Below, piece after piece: positions 1-7,729 of a DNA stretch of 64,000 nt. This DNA comes from Nostoc sp. FACHB-152. GTDB lineage: Bacteria; Cyanobacteriota; Cyanobacteriia; Cyanobacteriales; Nostocaceae. The notes under the pieces are model-generated. The model was not told the origin of the DNA and searched no databases. It was given only the letters and a program-made list of their open reading frames with translations. The translations under genes were made by a program, and so were the position numbers. Every line of letters starts with the position of its first letter. Within the stretch, counting starts at the first letter, position 1. The stretch covers positions 53,686-117,685 of the forward strand of contig NZ_JACJRV010000016.1 of assembly GCF_014697475.1 (NCBI RefSeq), given 5' to 3'.

Positions 1-1085
1 TAGTGTTCAAGTCCTATAGATACATCAACTTTAAGATTAGTTAGTCCCGCAACAACATGACTACTTTCCTGATTCAAGTTAATTTTTACTTCTACTACAC
101 GCGCATCTACATTTGTGGTGGAATCTGTATCTAATACATTCCGATTACCAATTTCTAACCCTACTTGCGAGACTGTTCCAGAGAGTGGTTTGGTGAGACT
201 GGGGCTGGTAATTTTTGCTGTTTGTCCTGGCTGTACTTTGCGGATATCTGTTTCGTAAACTTCAGCTATGACTACCATTTGGGTTGTATCACCTAAACTA
301 ACAATGCCTTTATTTCCTACTAGTTCGCCAGGAAAAGTTTGCACTTTCAAAATTTGTCCACTTTGTGGCGATCGCACTATACTTAAATCCAAATCTGCCA
401 TAGCTTGTAATACCCTAGCCTTAGCCTGTCTTACCTCTGCTTGGTACAACTGCACATCAACTGGACGTACTTCCGCCAAACTATTCAACGCAGCACGGGC
501 TTGATTTACATATCTTTGTGCAGATTCCATTTGCAGGCGTTTGCTATCGTACTGCGAAGCTGAAACCGCCCCTTCTTTGGACAAAGTGCGATATCGTAAT
601 TCCTCGGCTTGAGAGTTGTGCAGTTCTGCTTCTAATCGCGCGATTTCTGCTTGTTGAGCTTGTAAATCACCCTTTTTTGCTCCCGCTTGTACTTGCATTA
701 ACTTAGCTTGGGCTACCCGCACTTCTTCTTCGGCCGCTTTCACAGCAGCTAAACGACGGGCATAATTATCCAACACTGCAAGCACTTGCCCTTTTTCCAC
801 CCAGTCGCCTTGCTTCACCCGTAGCTGTTGAATACGAGCCGATTCTGTTGCAGAAGGTGGAAAGACTTGAGTCACTTTTCCTTTGGGTTCTACACGCCCT
901 AAAGCTGTGACTGCTTGTATTGCTGGAGCGACTACATCTTGCTTGGGTTGTGCGATTTCTTGACTGTTAACTATTGGCGGTATCGTGACCCTGCTGAAAG
1001 CGATCGCGCCCGCACCTAACGTAGCTAAAAATGCAAATATCTTAGTATTTTTACTTTTGTAACCTGGAATAAAAAAATTTGTCAT
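1..1085 (-). CDS. devB: DevB-type ABC exporter membrane-fusion (adaptor) protein, 3' end cut by window
   Basis: About 361 residues are visible; the C-terminus lies beyond base 1. The minus-strand reading opens at an ATG (1085) preceded by GGAG about 6 bases upstream. It begins with a short basic stretch and one hydrophobic segment (roughly residues 15-35), as expected for an inner-membrane-anchored periplasmic adaptor. A lipoyl-type half motif follows (VKQGDWVEKGQVLAVLDN), then a long Ala/Glu/Gln-rich coiled coil (about residues 110-220), the second lipoyl half (SPQSGQIL) and a beta-barrel part (GDTTQMVVIAEVYETD). This is the HlyD/DevB layout. In Anabaena DevB works with DevC (permease) and DevA (ATPase) to export heterocyst glycolipids. 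The partner genes, if present, would lie left of the window. The family is clear; paralogues exist, so the heterocyst role is inference. Confidence 0.85.
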   Translation of the reverse strand, partial: MTNFFIPGYKSKNTKIFAFLATLGAGAIAFSRVTIPPIVNSQEIAQPKQDVVAPAIQAVTALGRVEPKGKVTQVFPPSATESARIQQLRVKQGDWVEKGQVLAVLDNYARRLAAVKAAEEEVRVAQAKLMQVQAGAKKGDLQAQQAEIARLEAELHNSQAEELRYRTLSKEGAVSASQYDSKRLQMESAQRYVNQARAALNSLAEVRPVDVQLYQAEVRQAKARVLQAMADLDLSIVRSPQSGQILKVQTFPGELVGNKGIVSLGDTTQMVVIAEVYETDIRKVQPGQTAKITSPSLTKPLSGTVSQVGLEIGNRNVLDTDSTTNVDARVVEVKINLNQESSHVVAGLTNLKVDVSIGLEH

Positions 1086-1457
1086 ACTTGCTCCAAATTA
1101 AGCGGCAAAACCTTTGACAGGCAATAGATATTTAGTTTAATTTCAGTTCTATTACGCAAAAAATACCAGAGTAAATCAACTGGTATTTTCCTATTTTTTA
1201 AATATATGCTGTAATTATTTTTACTAGTAATTCTGATCACTCTTCACAAGAAAACTCAACAGCATTAGCTCTCAAAAGCAGGTTCGATTTTCCGTACTAA
1301 CCGAAATACTGTTTACTCAACGACTTTTAACTCTGTCACCTGTCATACCGTTTCACTTTAAGTTTGATACAAATAGGCCGCAGGGGGGCATGGGAGCAGA
1401 GGGGCAGAGGAGAAATTATTTGTATCATTTATTTCGTGAAATGGTATCTATCACCTG
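1086..1457. other. Intergenic stretch with short tandem repeats
   Basis: No gene is visible in these roughly 370 bases. The part nearest devB is AT-rich and probably carries its promoter. Around 1440-1485 there is a degenerate run of CACCTGT/CCCCTATC-type units. The stretch near 1350-1375 (CACTTTAAGTTTGATACAAATAGG) resembles a stretch near 5160-5180. Confidence 0.5.
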
Positions 1458-2039
1458 TCACCTGTCCCCTATCACCTGTTCCCTTAATCGCGGATATTGG
1501 GAACGACAAGGGCTTCCCCAACATACTTGACTAGATGGCATATTAGTAAACACACTACTACGCGCGCCAATCACAGCATTCGCGCCAATTTCAACGCCTG
1601 GGCCAACAAAGCAATCAGCTGCTACCCAAACGCCATTCCCAATAGTAATTTTCGCTGTTTTTAAGCCAAACGCAGGGTCATGGATGTCATGACTACCAGT
1701 GCATAAATAACTTTTTTGAGAGATGATGCAATGTTCACCAATGCAAATCTCATCCAAGCTGTATATAACTACGTCATCACCAATCCAACTATAGTCACCA
1801 ATGCTAACTTTCCAAGGGTAAGTAAAGCGAACAGTTGGGCGAATTAATACACCTTTACCAATACGCGCACCAAACAGTCGCAGTAAAGCACAACGTAGAT
1901 TATTGAAAGGATGTGGAGTTAAAGGAAAAGCGATCGCCTGTACAAACCACCATAGCAAAATATACCAGCCGGGACGACCTCGGTCAAACCAAGATTGGTC
2001 ATACTTGCGTAAGTCTATGAAAGATTTATCATTTATCAT
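1458..2039 (-). CDS. WcaF-like hexapeptide-repeat acetyltransferase
   Basis: A 193-residue protein of the left-handed beta-helix acyltransferase type. Residues 55-175 carry imperfect hexapeptide repeats (IGKGVLIRPTVRF, IGDYSWIGDDVVI, IGEHCIISQ, IGNGVWVAADCFVGPGVEIGA). A catalytic-type His lies in the GSHDIHDP stretch. The N-terminus (SWFDRGRPGWYILLWWFVQ) resembles that of colanic-acid acetyltransferase WcaF. It would transfer acetyl from acetyl-CoA to a sugar of an exported polysaccharide. It is the last gene of a minus-strand run after two glycosyltransferases, 81 bases beyond the nearer one, so co-expression is likely. The exact sugar acceptor cannot be told. Confidence 0.8.
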   Translation of the reverse strand: MINDKSFIDLRKYDQSWFDRGRPGWYILLWWFVQAIAFPLTPHPFNNLRCALLRLFGARIGKGVLIRPTVRFTYPWKVSIGDYSWIGDDVVIYSLDEICIGEHCIISQKSYLCTGSHDIHDPAFGLKTAKITIGNGVWVAADCFVGPGVEIGANAVIGARSSVFTNMPSSQVCWGSPCRSQYPRLREQVIGDR

Positions 2040-2120
2040 TTGTCATTTGTCAATAAATAATAAGGACTGGGTAGTATTCTTTTCCCAGTCCCCAATGTTT
2101 ACTACCCAATCGTCAATTGT

Positions 2121-3062
2121 TTAAATTGCCGTTTGTCCGATTTCTTGGGTTAGAGATGGTGGTGCAGATTTAGCTGTATTTGCAGTATTTAATTTACCGC
2201 CACAGTTGCGTAACTCATAAAGTTTTACGCCAATTTGATATTCATATTGACTTAATAAGCGTCCATAAATATATCCTGCTTTGCCATCCAAGAAACCGCG
2301 CTGAATAATATAGAACAAAATAAAGCGTAAGAATGGTTTAAATGGCAAGTGTACCCACACTCTTTTCAAAAAGCGTTTGCGTTGGACTGCATCACCAAAT
2401 AAGTTTGCGCCAATTGTGCCTTTTTCATCTTGACCAGTCAGAATATTGTAATAAACACGGGCTTCCCAATTAGAATAGCGATTGTGTCTTTCTAACCAGT
2501 GGAACAAGTCACGGAAATCCTCATGGAGCATATCATTTTTTAGATAGCCCACCTTACCTTGCAAAATAACGTGTTCGTGTACTTCGTTATCGCCTGTATT
2601 GGCTATATCTTCGGTATTCAGATTTTCGTAACGACCGATTTTATGTTTAAACAAACGTAAATTCCAATCGGGATATTTACCACCGTGGCGAATCCATTTA
2701 CCTAAGAAAAATACCCGACGATTGAGATAGTAACCGTTAAATTCATTGCTTTCAATCGCTTGAGCAATTTCGTCCCATAATTCAGGAGTTATGCGTTCAT
2801 CACAATCTACAATTAGTACCCATTCATTACGAAAAGGCAAATTATCTAAAGACCAATTTTTCTTTTTTGGCCAGCGTCCATTAAATTGAAACTGGACAAC
2901 ATTTGCACCGTAATTTTGACCAATTTCGATGCTTTTATCTGTACTTTGCGAATCTACAATAAATATTTCATCTGCTCTTTGAAGACTCGCAAGACAAGCA
3001 GGTAAATTGGCTTCTTCGTTTTTTGCCGGAATAAGTACAGAGACTGGAATTTTAGCTGACAT
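2121..3062 (-). CDS. Family 2 glycosyltransferase (WaaE/KdtX-like)
   Basis: A 313-residue GT-A fold enzyme. The N-terminus reads VSVLIPAKNEEANLP, the nucleotide-binding start of GT2. DSQSTD follows at about residue 37, and the metal-binding acidic cluster VDCDERITPELW at about residues 85-97. The middle segment (LGKWIRHGGKYPDWNLRLFK) and the later HEDFRDLFHWLERHNRYSNWEA stretch are typical of the WaaE/KdtX-like LPS or polysaccharide transferases. There is no clear membrane anchor, although the C-terminal third has a hydrophobic amphipathic segment (PFLRFILFYIIQRG). It starts 15 bases after the stop of the upstream glycosyltransferase, a spacing typical of one operon. Donor and acceptor sugars are unknown. 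Confidence 0.85.
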   Translation of the reverse strand: MSAKIPVSVLIPAKNEEANLPACLASLQRADEIFIVDSQSTDKSIEIGQNYGANVVQFQFNGRWPKKKNWSLDNLPFRNEWVLIVDCDERITPELWDEIAQAIESNEFNGYYLNRRVFFLGKWIRHGGKYPDWNLRLFKHKIGRYENLNTEDIANTGDNEVHEHVILQGKVGYLKNDMLHEDFRDLFHWLERHNRYSNWEARVYYNILTGQDEKGTIGANLFGDAVQRKRFLKRVWVHLPFKPFLRFILFYIIQRGFLDGKAGYIYGRLLSQYEYQIGVKLYELRNCGGKLNTANTAKSAPPSLTQEIGQTAI

Positions 3063-3077
3063 ATATGTTGTTATTGG

Positions 3078-4010
3078 TTATTTTTTATTGGAGGTAGACA
3101 ATAAACCCTGAATTGCAGCATTTAAATAAGCTATCTGACAATATGCATACACGAGTTTGTCGAAGCGTTCTGCTGGGTCAGAAAAATACTGTAATGTTTT
3201 ATATAAACCCCGAATTAATCGCTCGCTACCGCGTTGTAACTGACCGATACCTGTTTTACCTGCAAGTTGTTCTCGATAGCACTCACTAATACCTTGCCAC
3301 CAACCACGATTCAAAAACCAAGAGCGATTGAGACGTTCGGGTGCAACGTTATGAGCAACTAATGCCTCTGGAAGATAGGCGACTTGCCAACCACGTTGAA
3401 GCGCAAATTCTGTCATTTGCAGTTCTTCATTAGATAACAAGTTTTTTCCGACTCGACCGAGATGGGGATCAAAACCACCTATTTCTGTCAAAAAACTCCG
3501 ACGGATAGAATAATTCAAGCCTCTGGGGGTTAAACCTGGCTGCTGGATATAAACTATTTTATCTCCTAGATCGTAGGCTCCTAAGTTGCCTGCTAATCCA
3601 GAAGATAGCCATTTTGGTTGTTGGATAGTTGGCGGCCATAAAAGCGTAACTTTGCCACCAGCGATCGCTAGTTTTGGGTTACTAGCATAGGCAGAGTACA
3701 ATATTTGCAACCAGCGATCGCTTGCGACGGCATCATCATCTAAATATGCGAGAATTTCTGCACTAGCAACTCTAGCACCAGTGTTACGGGCAACCGATAA
3801 GCCGGTGGTGGGTTCAAAGATATACTTTAACCGGGGATTGCAGGCTCTCTGTTCTACAACTTCACGAGTGCGATCGCTTGAGTTGTTATCTACCACTATC
3901 ACCTCAAAGTCAGCCGCAAAATCCTGCGCCAACAGGCTATCAATCGCAGCACCTAAATAGGTGTCTCGATTGTGGGTGCAGATAATAGCAGAGATTTGGA
4001 TGTCTGGCAT
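3078..4010 (-). CDS. Family 2 glycosyltransferase, HpsE-like
   Basis: A 310-residue GT2 enzyme. Residues 5-20 give ISAIICTHNRDTYLG, followed by VVDNNSSDRT and the metal-binding triplet AYLDDDAVASDRW (about residue 93). NEELQMTEFALQRGW sits where the catalytic-base (ED-type) motif of GT2 enzymes is expected. The overall pattern (TGLSVARNTG, GGFDPHLGR, NRSWFLNRGWWQG) resembles HpsE, a glycosyltransferase of the hormogonium polysaccharide in Nostoc punctiforme. That name is a suggestion, not proven. The gene heads the tight run glycosyltransferase-glycosyltransferase-acetyltransferase on the minus strand. It probably adds a sugar to a lipid-linked precursor at the cytoplasmic face. Confidence 0.82.
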   Translation of the reverse strand: MPDIQISAIICTHNRDTYLGAAIDSLLAQDFAADFEVIVVDNNSSDRTREVVEQRACNPRLKYIFEPTTGLSVARNTGARVASAEILAYLDDDAVASDRWLQILYSAYASNPKLAIAGGKVTLLWPPTIQQPKWLSSGLAGNLGAYDLGDKIVYIQQPGLTPRGLNYSIRRSFLTEIGGFDPHLGRVGKNLLSNEELQMTEFALQRGWQVAYLPEALVAHNVAPERLNRSWFLNRGWWQGISECYREQLAGKTGIGQLQRGSERLIRGLYKTLQYFSDPAERFDKLVYAYCQIAYLNAAIQGLLSTSNKK

Positions 4011-4143
4011 AGGATTAGTTGTAAGTTGTCACCTCTGGATTTTAGATTCAGTCTTCAATCCAGCAGTCGCCTGCTCAGTGCTAATCTATAACACAAAATC
4101 CAGACCCACCAACCGCGTTTCTTCGGAATTAGTTTTTAAAACT

Positions 4144-4953
4144 TCACGCTTGTTGAATATGGCTGTGTAATACTACTAAAGTTTCTGCTAGCTGACTCAG
4201 GCGAGTTTCTAAATCTTGTTTGCGTCCTAACAACTGACGTAATTTTTGATGACGGGCTATAGCCATACTTACCGTAGCTACTTGCTCCGGTGGACATGGC
4301 CGTGACCAAACTTTACCTGATTCATCTAAACCACAAAGACGATATCCTGTCCGGGAAAATTGATAAGCGTCCTTTCCCCCAGTTGTGCAAATTTCTTCTA
4401 CATAGTTCATCAGTTGGTCAACCTCTGCATGGCGCAGTGTGACAGTTCCAGGCTGTTCTGGTTCTTTAGGATTGGATTCTAACCAACCATTAACTATTGG
4501 CCCATCTAAGTAAATGTCTTGGATTTGTTGCAGAATAGTTTGGAGTTCTTGTTGCCAACCAGCTACGTGAATTTGAATTTCTTGCAACAAATTCATGGCT
4601 AAAGCTGGATTAGCACCGTGGCGATGGTTGCTAAAGCTAGGAGTTTTAAACTTGGGTAGGCTAGGTGTTTTATCACCATTCTCTTGTGCAGGAAATGTTT
4701 CTACAGAATGATGCGAAGAAAATAAATTCTGTTCAAAAGTACTGTCTTTTTGAGAGTCTATTTTGTCTGTTGTTTTTGGTTGGCTGCTCTCTAGATCGTC
4801 AGATATAACTGTACCTGTGGTTGCTTCTTTAGCAGAAACGCTAATTCTAAAAGATACCGGACGCTTTGGAGAATCACCAGTTTCGACAGTTGCATTGTCA
4901 CGATTTCCTAGATCATGTAAAGTAGCCTCAATGCGTTTTAGACCTGTTTTCAT
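4144..4953 (-). CDS. Unknown protein with a C-terminal coiled-coil domain
   Basis: A 269-residue protein I do not recognise. Residues 1-115 are polar, rich in Ser, Thr, Glu and Lys, and look disordered. Residues 120-269 are helical and probably folded: LLQEIQIHVAGWQQELQTIL, then a compact part with GYRLCGLDESGKVWSRPCPPEQ (two Cys), then a heptad-like tail (LRQLLGRKQDLETRLSQLAETLVVL). No signal peptide or membrane segment is visible. It lies upstream of the glycosyltransferase run on the same strand but is separated by 133 bases, so it may have its own promoter. The clean codon structure and long open frame support a real gene. A scaffold or regulator role would be a guess. Confidence 0.65.
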   Translation of the reverse strand: MKTGLKRIEATLHDLGNRDNATVETGDSPKRPVSFRISVSAKEATTGTVISDDLESSQPKTTDKIDSQKDSTFEQNLFSSHHSVETFPAQENGDKTPSLPKFKTPSFSNHRHGANPALAMNLLQEIQIHVAGWQQELQTILQQIQDIYLDGPIVNGWLESNPKEPEQPGTVTLRHAEVDQLMNYVEEICTTGGKDAYQFSRTGYRLCGLDESGKVWSRPCPPEQVATVSMAIARHQKLRQLLGRKQDLETRLSQLAETLVVLHSHIQQA

Positions 4954-5330
4954 AAAGATACCCTGTAAGTTTGCTGCTATATGTGGTGTTTAACTGTTAA
5001 CAATCGTTTGTTGGGAGTTTTAGCTTTTGCTAATTTTGGCACAAATTATTGCTGGTGCTAATTTTATCTCTTAAAAGATATTTGCGACAAACAAACTCAA
5101 AGTGGGAGCAGGCAATAGGTAATAGGCAATAGGCAATAGGTAATAATTTGTTTGAATCTCATTTAAGTTTGATATAAGTAGGTCGTCGTGAATATTTATC
5201 GTCAGGATAAGGCAGGAGGCAAGAGGCAGAAGGCAGAAGAGAAGAGGCTTTTAGCTTAATTAATCTTTCGTAACATAGTTAGGTTTTTTCTCACCGACTT
5301 ACTTATCTGTAAAGCTATTAGGAATCATCT
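4954..5330. repeat. Intergenic region with CAATAGG heptamer repeats
   Basis: No gene is seen here. Bases 5113-5145 hold consecutive copies of the heptamer CAATAGG/TAATAGG. Bases 5215-5248 hold purine-rich AGGCAGA/AGGCAAG units. Runs of tandem heptamers between genes are a described trait of heterocystous cyanobacteria. Similar runs occur near 7650, 37260, 45925, 48760 and 51890. Confidence 0.75.
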
Positions 5331-5885
5331 GTGGGGATTATTTTAATTACGGGGCCTGCTAGATCGGGAAAAAGTGAATGGGCAGAACATTTAGCAACGC
5401 AGTCAGGCAAAAAAGTTGTTTATGTGGCAACGGCAAGGGAAACCCCTGACGATATAGAATGGCAAACACGCATTCAAGCCCACCAACAACGCCGTCCTCA
5501 AGATTGGGAAACTTTAGCAGTACCGATAGATTTATCTACTACTTTGGCTGATGCCAAACCAAATACTTGCTTGTTAGTTGATTCTTTAGGCACTTGGGTA
5601 AGCAATCTTTTAGAGCAAGATGAAGTTAGCTGGCAAAATACGATCGCAGAGTTGATCGATACTGTACAACTAGTTGCCGCCGATATGGTGTTTGTTGCCG
5701 AAGAAGTAGGTTGGGGTGTAGTACCAGCCTATCCAATTGGGAGACAATTCCGCGATCGCTTGGGTTCTTTAGTGCGGCAATTAAGTGCAGTTTCTGAATC
5801 TGTTTATCTTGTGACTGGTGGTTATGTTTTAGATCTCAGCGTTCTTGGTACACCTCTACCTAAAGTAATAAATTATGAATTGTAA
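5331..5885 (+). CDS. cobU: Bifunctional adenosylcobinamide kinase / adenosylcobinamide-phosphate guanylyltransferase
   Basis: A 184-residue protein with the P-loop GPARSGKS at residues 8-15, YVATARETPDDIEWQTRIQAHQQRRP (guanylation and substrate region, His at about 50) and LLVDSLGTWVSNLL (Walker B region). EEVGWGVVPAYPIGRQFRDRLG is a hallmark of CobU/CobP. The enzyme phosphorylates adenosylcobinamide and then transfers GMP to form adenosyl-GDP-cobinamide in late cobamide assembly in the cytosol. The start codon is GTG at 5331, chosen because it places the P-loop at the usual distance from the N-terminus. No other cob genes lie nearby, and I saw no cobalamin riboswitch in the leader. Confidence 0.95.
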   Translation: MGIILITGPARSGKSEWAEHLATQSGKKVVYVATARETPDDIEWQTRIQAHQQRRPQDWETLAVPIDLSTTLADAKPNTCLLVDSLGTWVSNLLEQDEVSWQNTIAELIDTVQLVAADMVFVAEEVGWGVVPAYPIGRQFRDRLGSLVRQLSAVSESVYLVTGGYVLDLSVLGTPLPKVINYEL

Positions 5886-5997
5886 ACTGTTTTTTAAGAA
5901 AAATTAAGACAACTAGATAATTATTTGTATACCTTCTGAAGGGCAAATATTTAATAGAAAATTAATAAGATCAGTAGAGTCAGCCTCCTCATACCGA

Positions 5998-6444
5998 ATG
6001 TACAATCTTAGTATGGCAAACGAAAAAGATGTAAAAAAATATCTTGCCTACTGGTTTCAGTTAGGTAAGAGAGTAGTAATAGGTAATGGGGCAACACACT
6101 TGTTACCTCAACCTGTTTACAGAGGTAATATATATAGCCAAGAATTTGAAGACTGTTGGCAAAGAATTATTTCGTTAGAGTCTGGTGACTGTTATTTAGA
6201 AGGAACTAACGAAACTATTGCCGAATTACTTACGCCTACATGGGAAATGATGCCTTGTAGCCGTTGTAATATGCCAATTCCGATGAAAAACGTAGGAATG
6301 CCCGCAGAAGTCTGTCCTTGTAGTAATTTACCAGGCTGGCCTAATACAGACCTGCCAGCACCACGCTCTGCTGTAAATGATCAAGAAAGATTAATTGGAA
6401 TTCGCGATCGCCTTTTACAAAATCTTTCCGTAAAAACTAAATAA
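5998..6444 (+). CDS. Unknown protein with CxxC and CPC cysteine motifs
   Basis: A 148-residue protein without a recognised name. Residues 10-80 look like a small alpha/beta domain (VKKYLAYWFQLGKRVVIGNG). The central part has CSRCNMPIPM followed about 25 residues later by VCPCSN, so four cysteines could bind zinc. The ATG at 5998 gives MYNLSM; a second in-frame ATG at 6013 (MANEKDV) is an equally plausible start. It follows cobU by about 110 bases on the same strand but appears unrelated. No membrane segment is seen. The even, protein-like composition supports a real gene. Confidence 0.7.
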   Translation: MYNLSMANEKDVKKYLAYWFQLGKRVVIGNGATHLLPQPVYRGNIYSQEFEDCWQRIISLESGDCYLEGTNETIAELLTPTWEMMPCSRCNMPIPMKNVGMPAEVCPCSNLPGWPNTDLPAPRSAVNDQERLIGIRDRLLQNLSVKTK

Positions 6445-6644
6445 ATTTTGTTGGTCTATGACTTTCAAAAGGTTTATATCCGTGGTTTTTCTCAAAAACT
6501 ACGGTAATTTTGTATATAGCAAATTTTTGGTAGCTTGCTCACAATCTTATCTAATGACTAATGATAAATCACCAAATTTTTGTTGAGAAACCATGTCACT
6601 ATATAAAATAGAGCGAAATTAGTAATAAGAAAACGAAAAACGCT

Positions 6645-7604
6645 GTGCAGATTACATTTTTAGGCACAAGTTCCGGTGTACCCACGCGATCGCGTAATGT
6701 ATCTAGTGTTGCCCTGAGATTACCCCAAAGGGCAGAACTTTGGTTATTTGATTGTGGTGAAGGTACTCAGCATCAAATTTTGCGAAGTGACCTAAAAATC
6801 AGCCAGCTTTCCCGAATTTTTATCACTCATATGCACGGCGACCATATTTTTGGTCTGATGGGTCTTTTAGCTAGTTGTGGTTTAGCTGGCAATGTAGACA
6901 GAGTAGATATCTATGGCCCATCAGGATTAAATGATTATATTCAATCGGCATCACGATACTCACATACACATTTTTCCTATCCCATCAAAGTTCATGCCGT
7001 CCGTCCAGGTGTAATCTACGAAGATGATGAGTTTACCGTCACCTGTGGTCAGTTACATCATCGAATAACTGCTTTTGGTTATCGGGTTGCCGAAAAAGAC
7101 CGAGCCGGACGTTTTGATATCGAAAAAGCCAAAGCACTGCAAATTCCTCCTGGTCGGGTTTACGGACAACTCAAACGCGGTGAAACAGTAACATTGACTG
7201 ATGGACGAGTAATTAACGGTACTGAACTTTGTGGCCCGACAGAAATTGGCCGCAAAATCGCTTATTGTACAGATACCATTTACACTGAAGGCGCAGTTGA
7301 ACTAGCCCAAGACACAGATGTGTTAATTCATGAAGCTACCTTTGCTCATCAAGACGCAGACATGGCCTTTCAGCGATTACACTCTACAACTACAATGGCA
7401 GCGCAAACAGCCTTAGCTGCTGGTTCACGTCGGTTAATTATGACTCATTTCAGTCCTCGTTATGCCCCAGGCAACCCCATAGAATTGAAAGACTTGCTTA
7501 AGGAAGCGCGCGCCATTTTTCCGCATACAGATATGGCTTACGATTTTATGACCTATGAAGTACCCAGGCGGAGAGAACCCAAACTCGCTGAAGTCAAGTC
7601 TTAA
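6645..7604 (+). CDS. rnz: Ribonuclease Z
   Basis: A 319-residue metallo-beta-lactamase-fold nuclease, the normal length for bacterial RNase [22 protein letters not shown] opens the fold. The zinc motif [10 protein letters not shown] is at about residues 63-72. Further metal ligands lie in GQLHHR, CDT.. (YCTDTIY), HEATF and MTHFSPRY near the C-terminus. The insert [19 protein letters not shown] is typical of the family's flexible arm region. The enzyme removes the 3' trailer from tRNA precursors lacking encoded CCA. Translation starts at GTG 6645, since the family begins with this hydrophobic beta strand. It converges on the ilvA-like gene, with a repeat of family B filling the space between the stops. 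Confidence 0.95.
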   Translation: MQITFLGTSSGVPTRSRNVSSVALRLPQRAELWLFDCGEGTQHQILRSDLKISQLSRIFITHMHGDHIFGLMGLLASCGLAGNVDRVDIYGPSGLNDYIQSASRYSHTHFSYPIKVHAVRPGVIYEDDEFTVTCGQLHHRITAFGYRVAEKDRAGRFDIEKAKALQIPPGRVYGQLKRGETVTLTDGRVINGTELCGPTEIGRKIAYCTDTIYTEGAVELAQDTDVLIHEATFAHQDADMAFQRLHSTTTMAAQTALAAGSRRLIMTHFSPRYAPGNPIELKDLLKEARAIFPHTDMAYDFMTYEVPRRREPKLAEVKS

Positions 7605-7605
7605 A

Positions 7606-7722
7606 TATAGGAATCTGGTTTGATTACTGAAAATGCGAGTGTAGAAAGGCAATAGGCAATAGGCAAGAGGAAAGAAAGCAGATAAAAATATACTGATTTT
7701 TTTTCATAAATCAAATATTAGT
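7606..7722 (+). repeat. Dispersed repeat family B, full-length copy
   Basis: An element of about 117 bases starting TATAGGAATCTGGTTTGATTA and containing CAATAGG heptamers. Its second half includes ACTGATTTTTTTTCATAAATC. A near-complete copy lies inverted at 50781-50897, and partial copies are at 45880-45936 and 42631-42670. It fills the space between the convergent rnz and ilvA genes, beginning 2 bases after the rnz stop codon. The right boundary is approximate. Confidence 0.75.
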
Positions 7723-7729
7723 TTTATTG

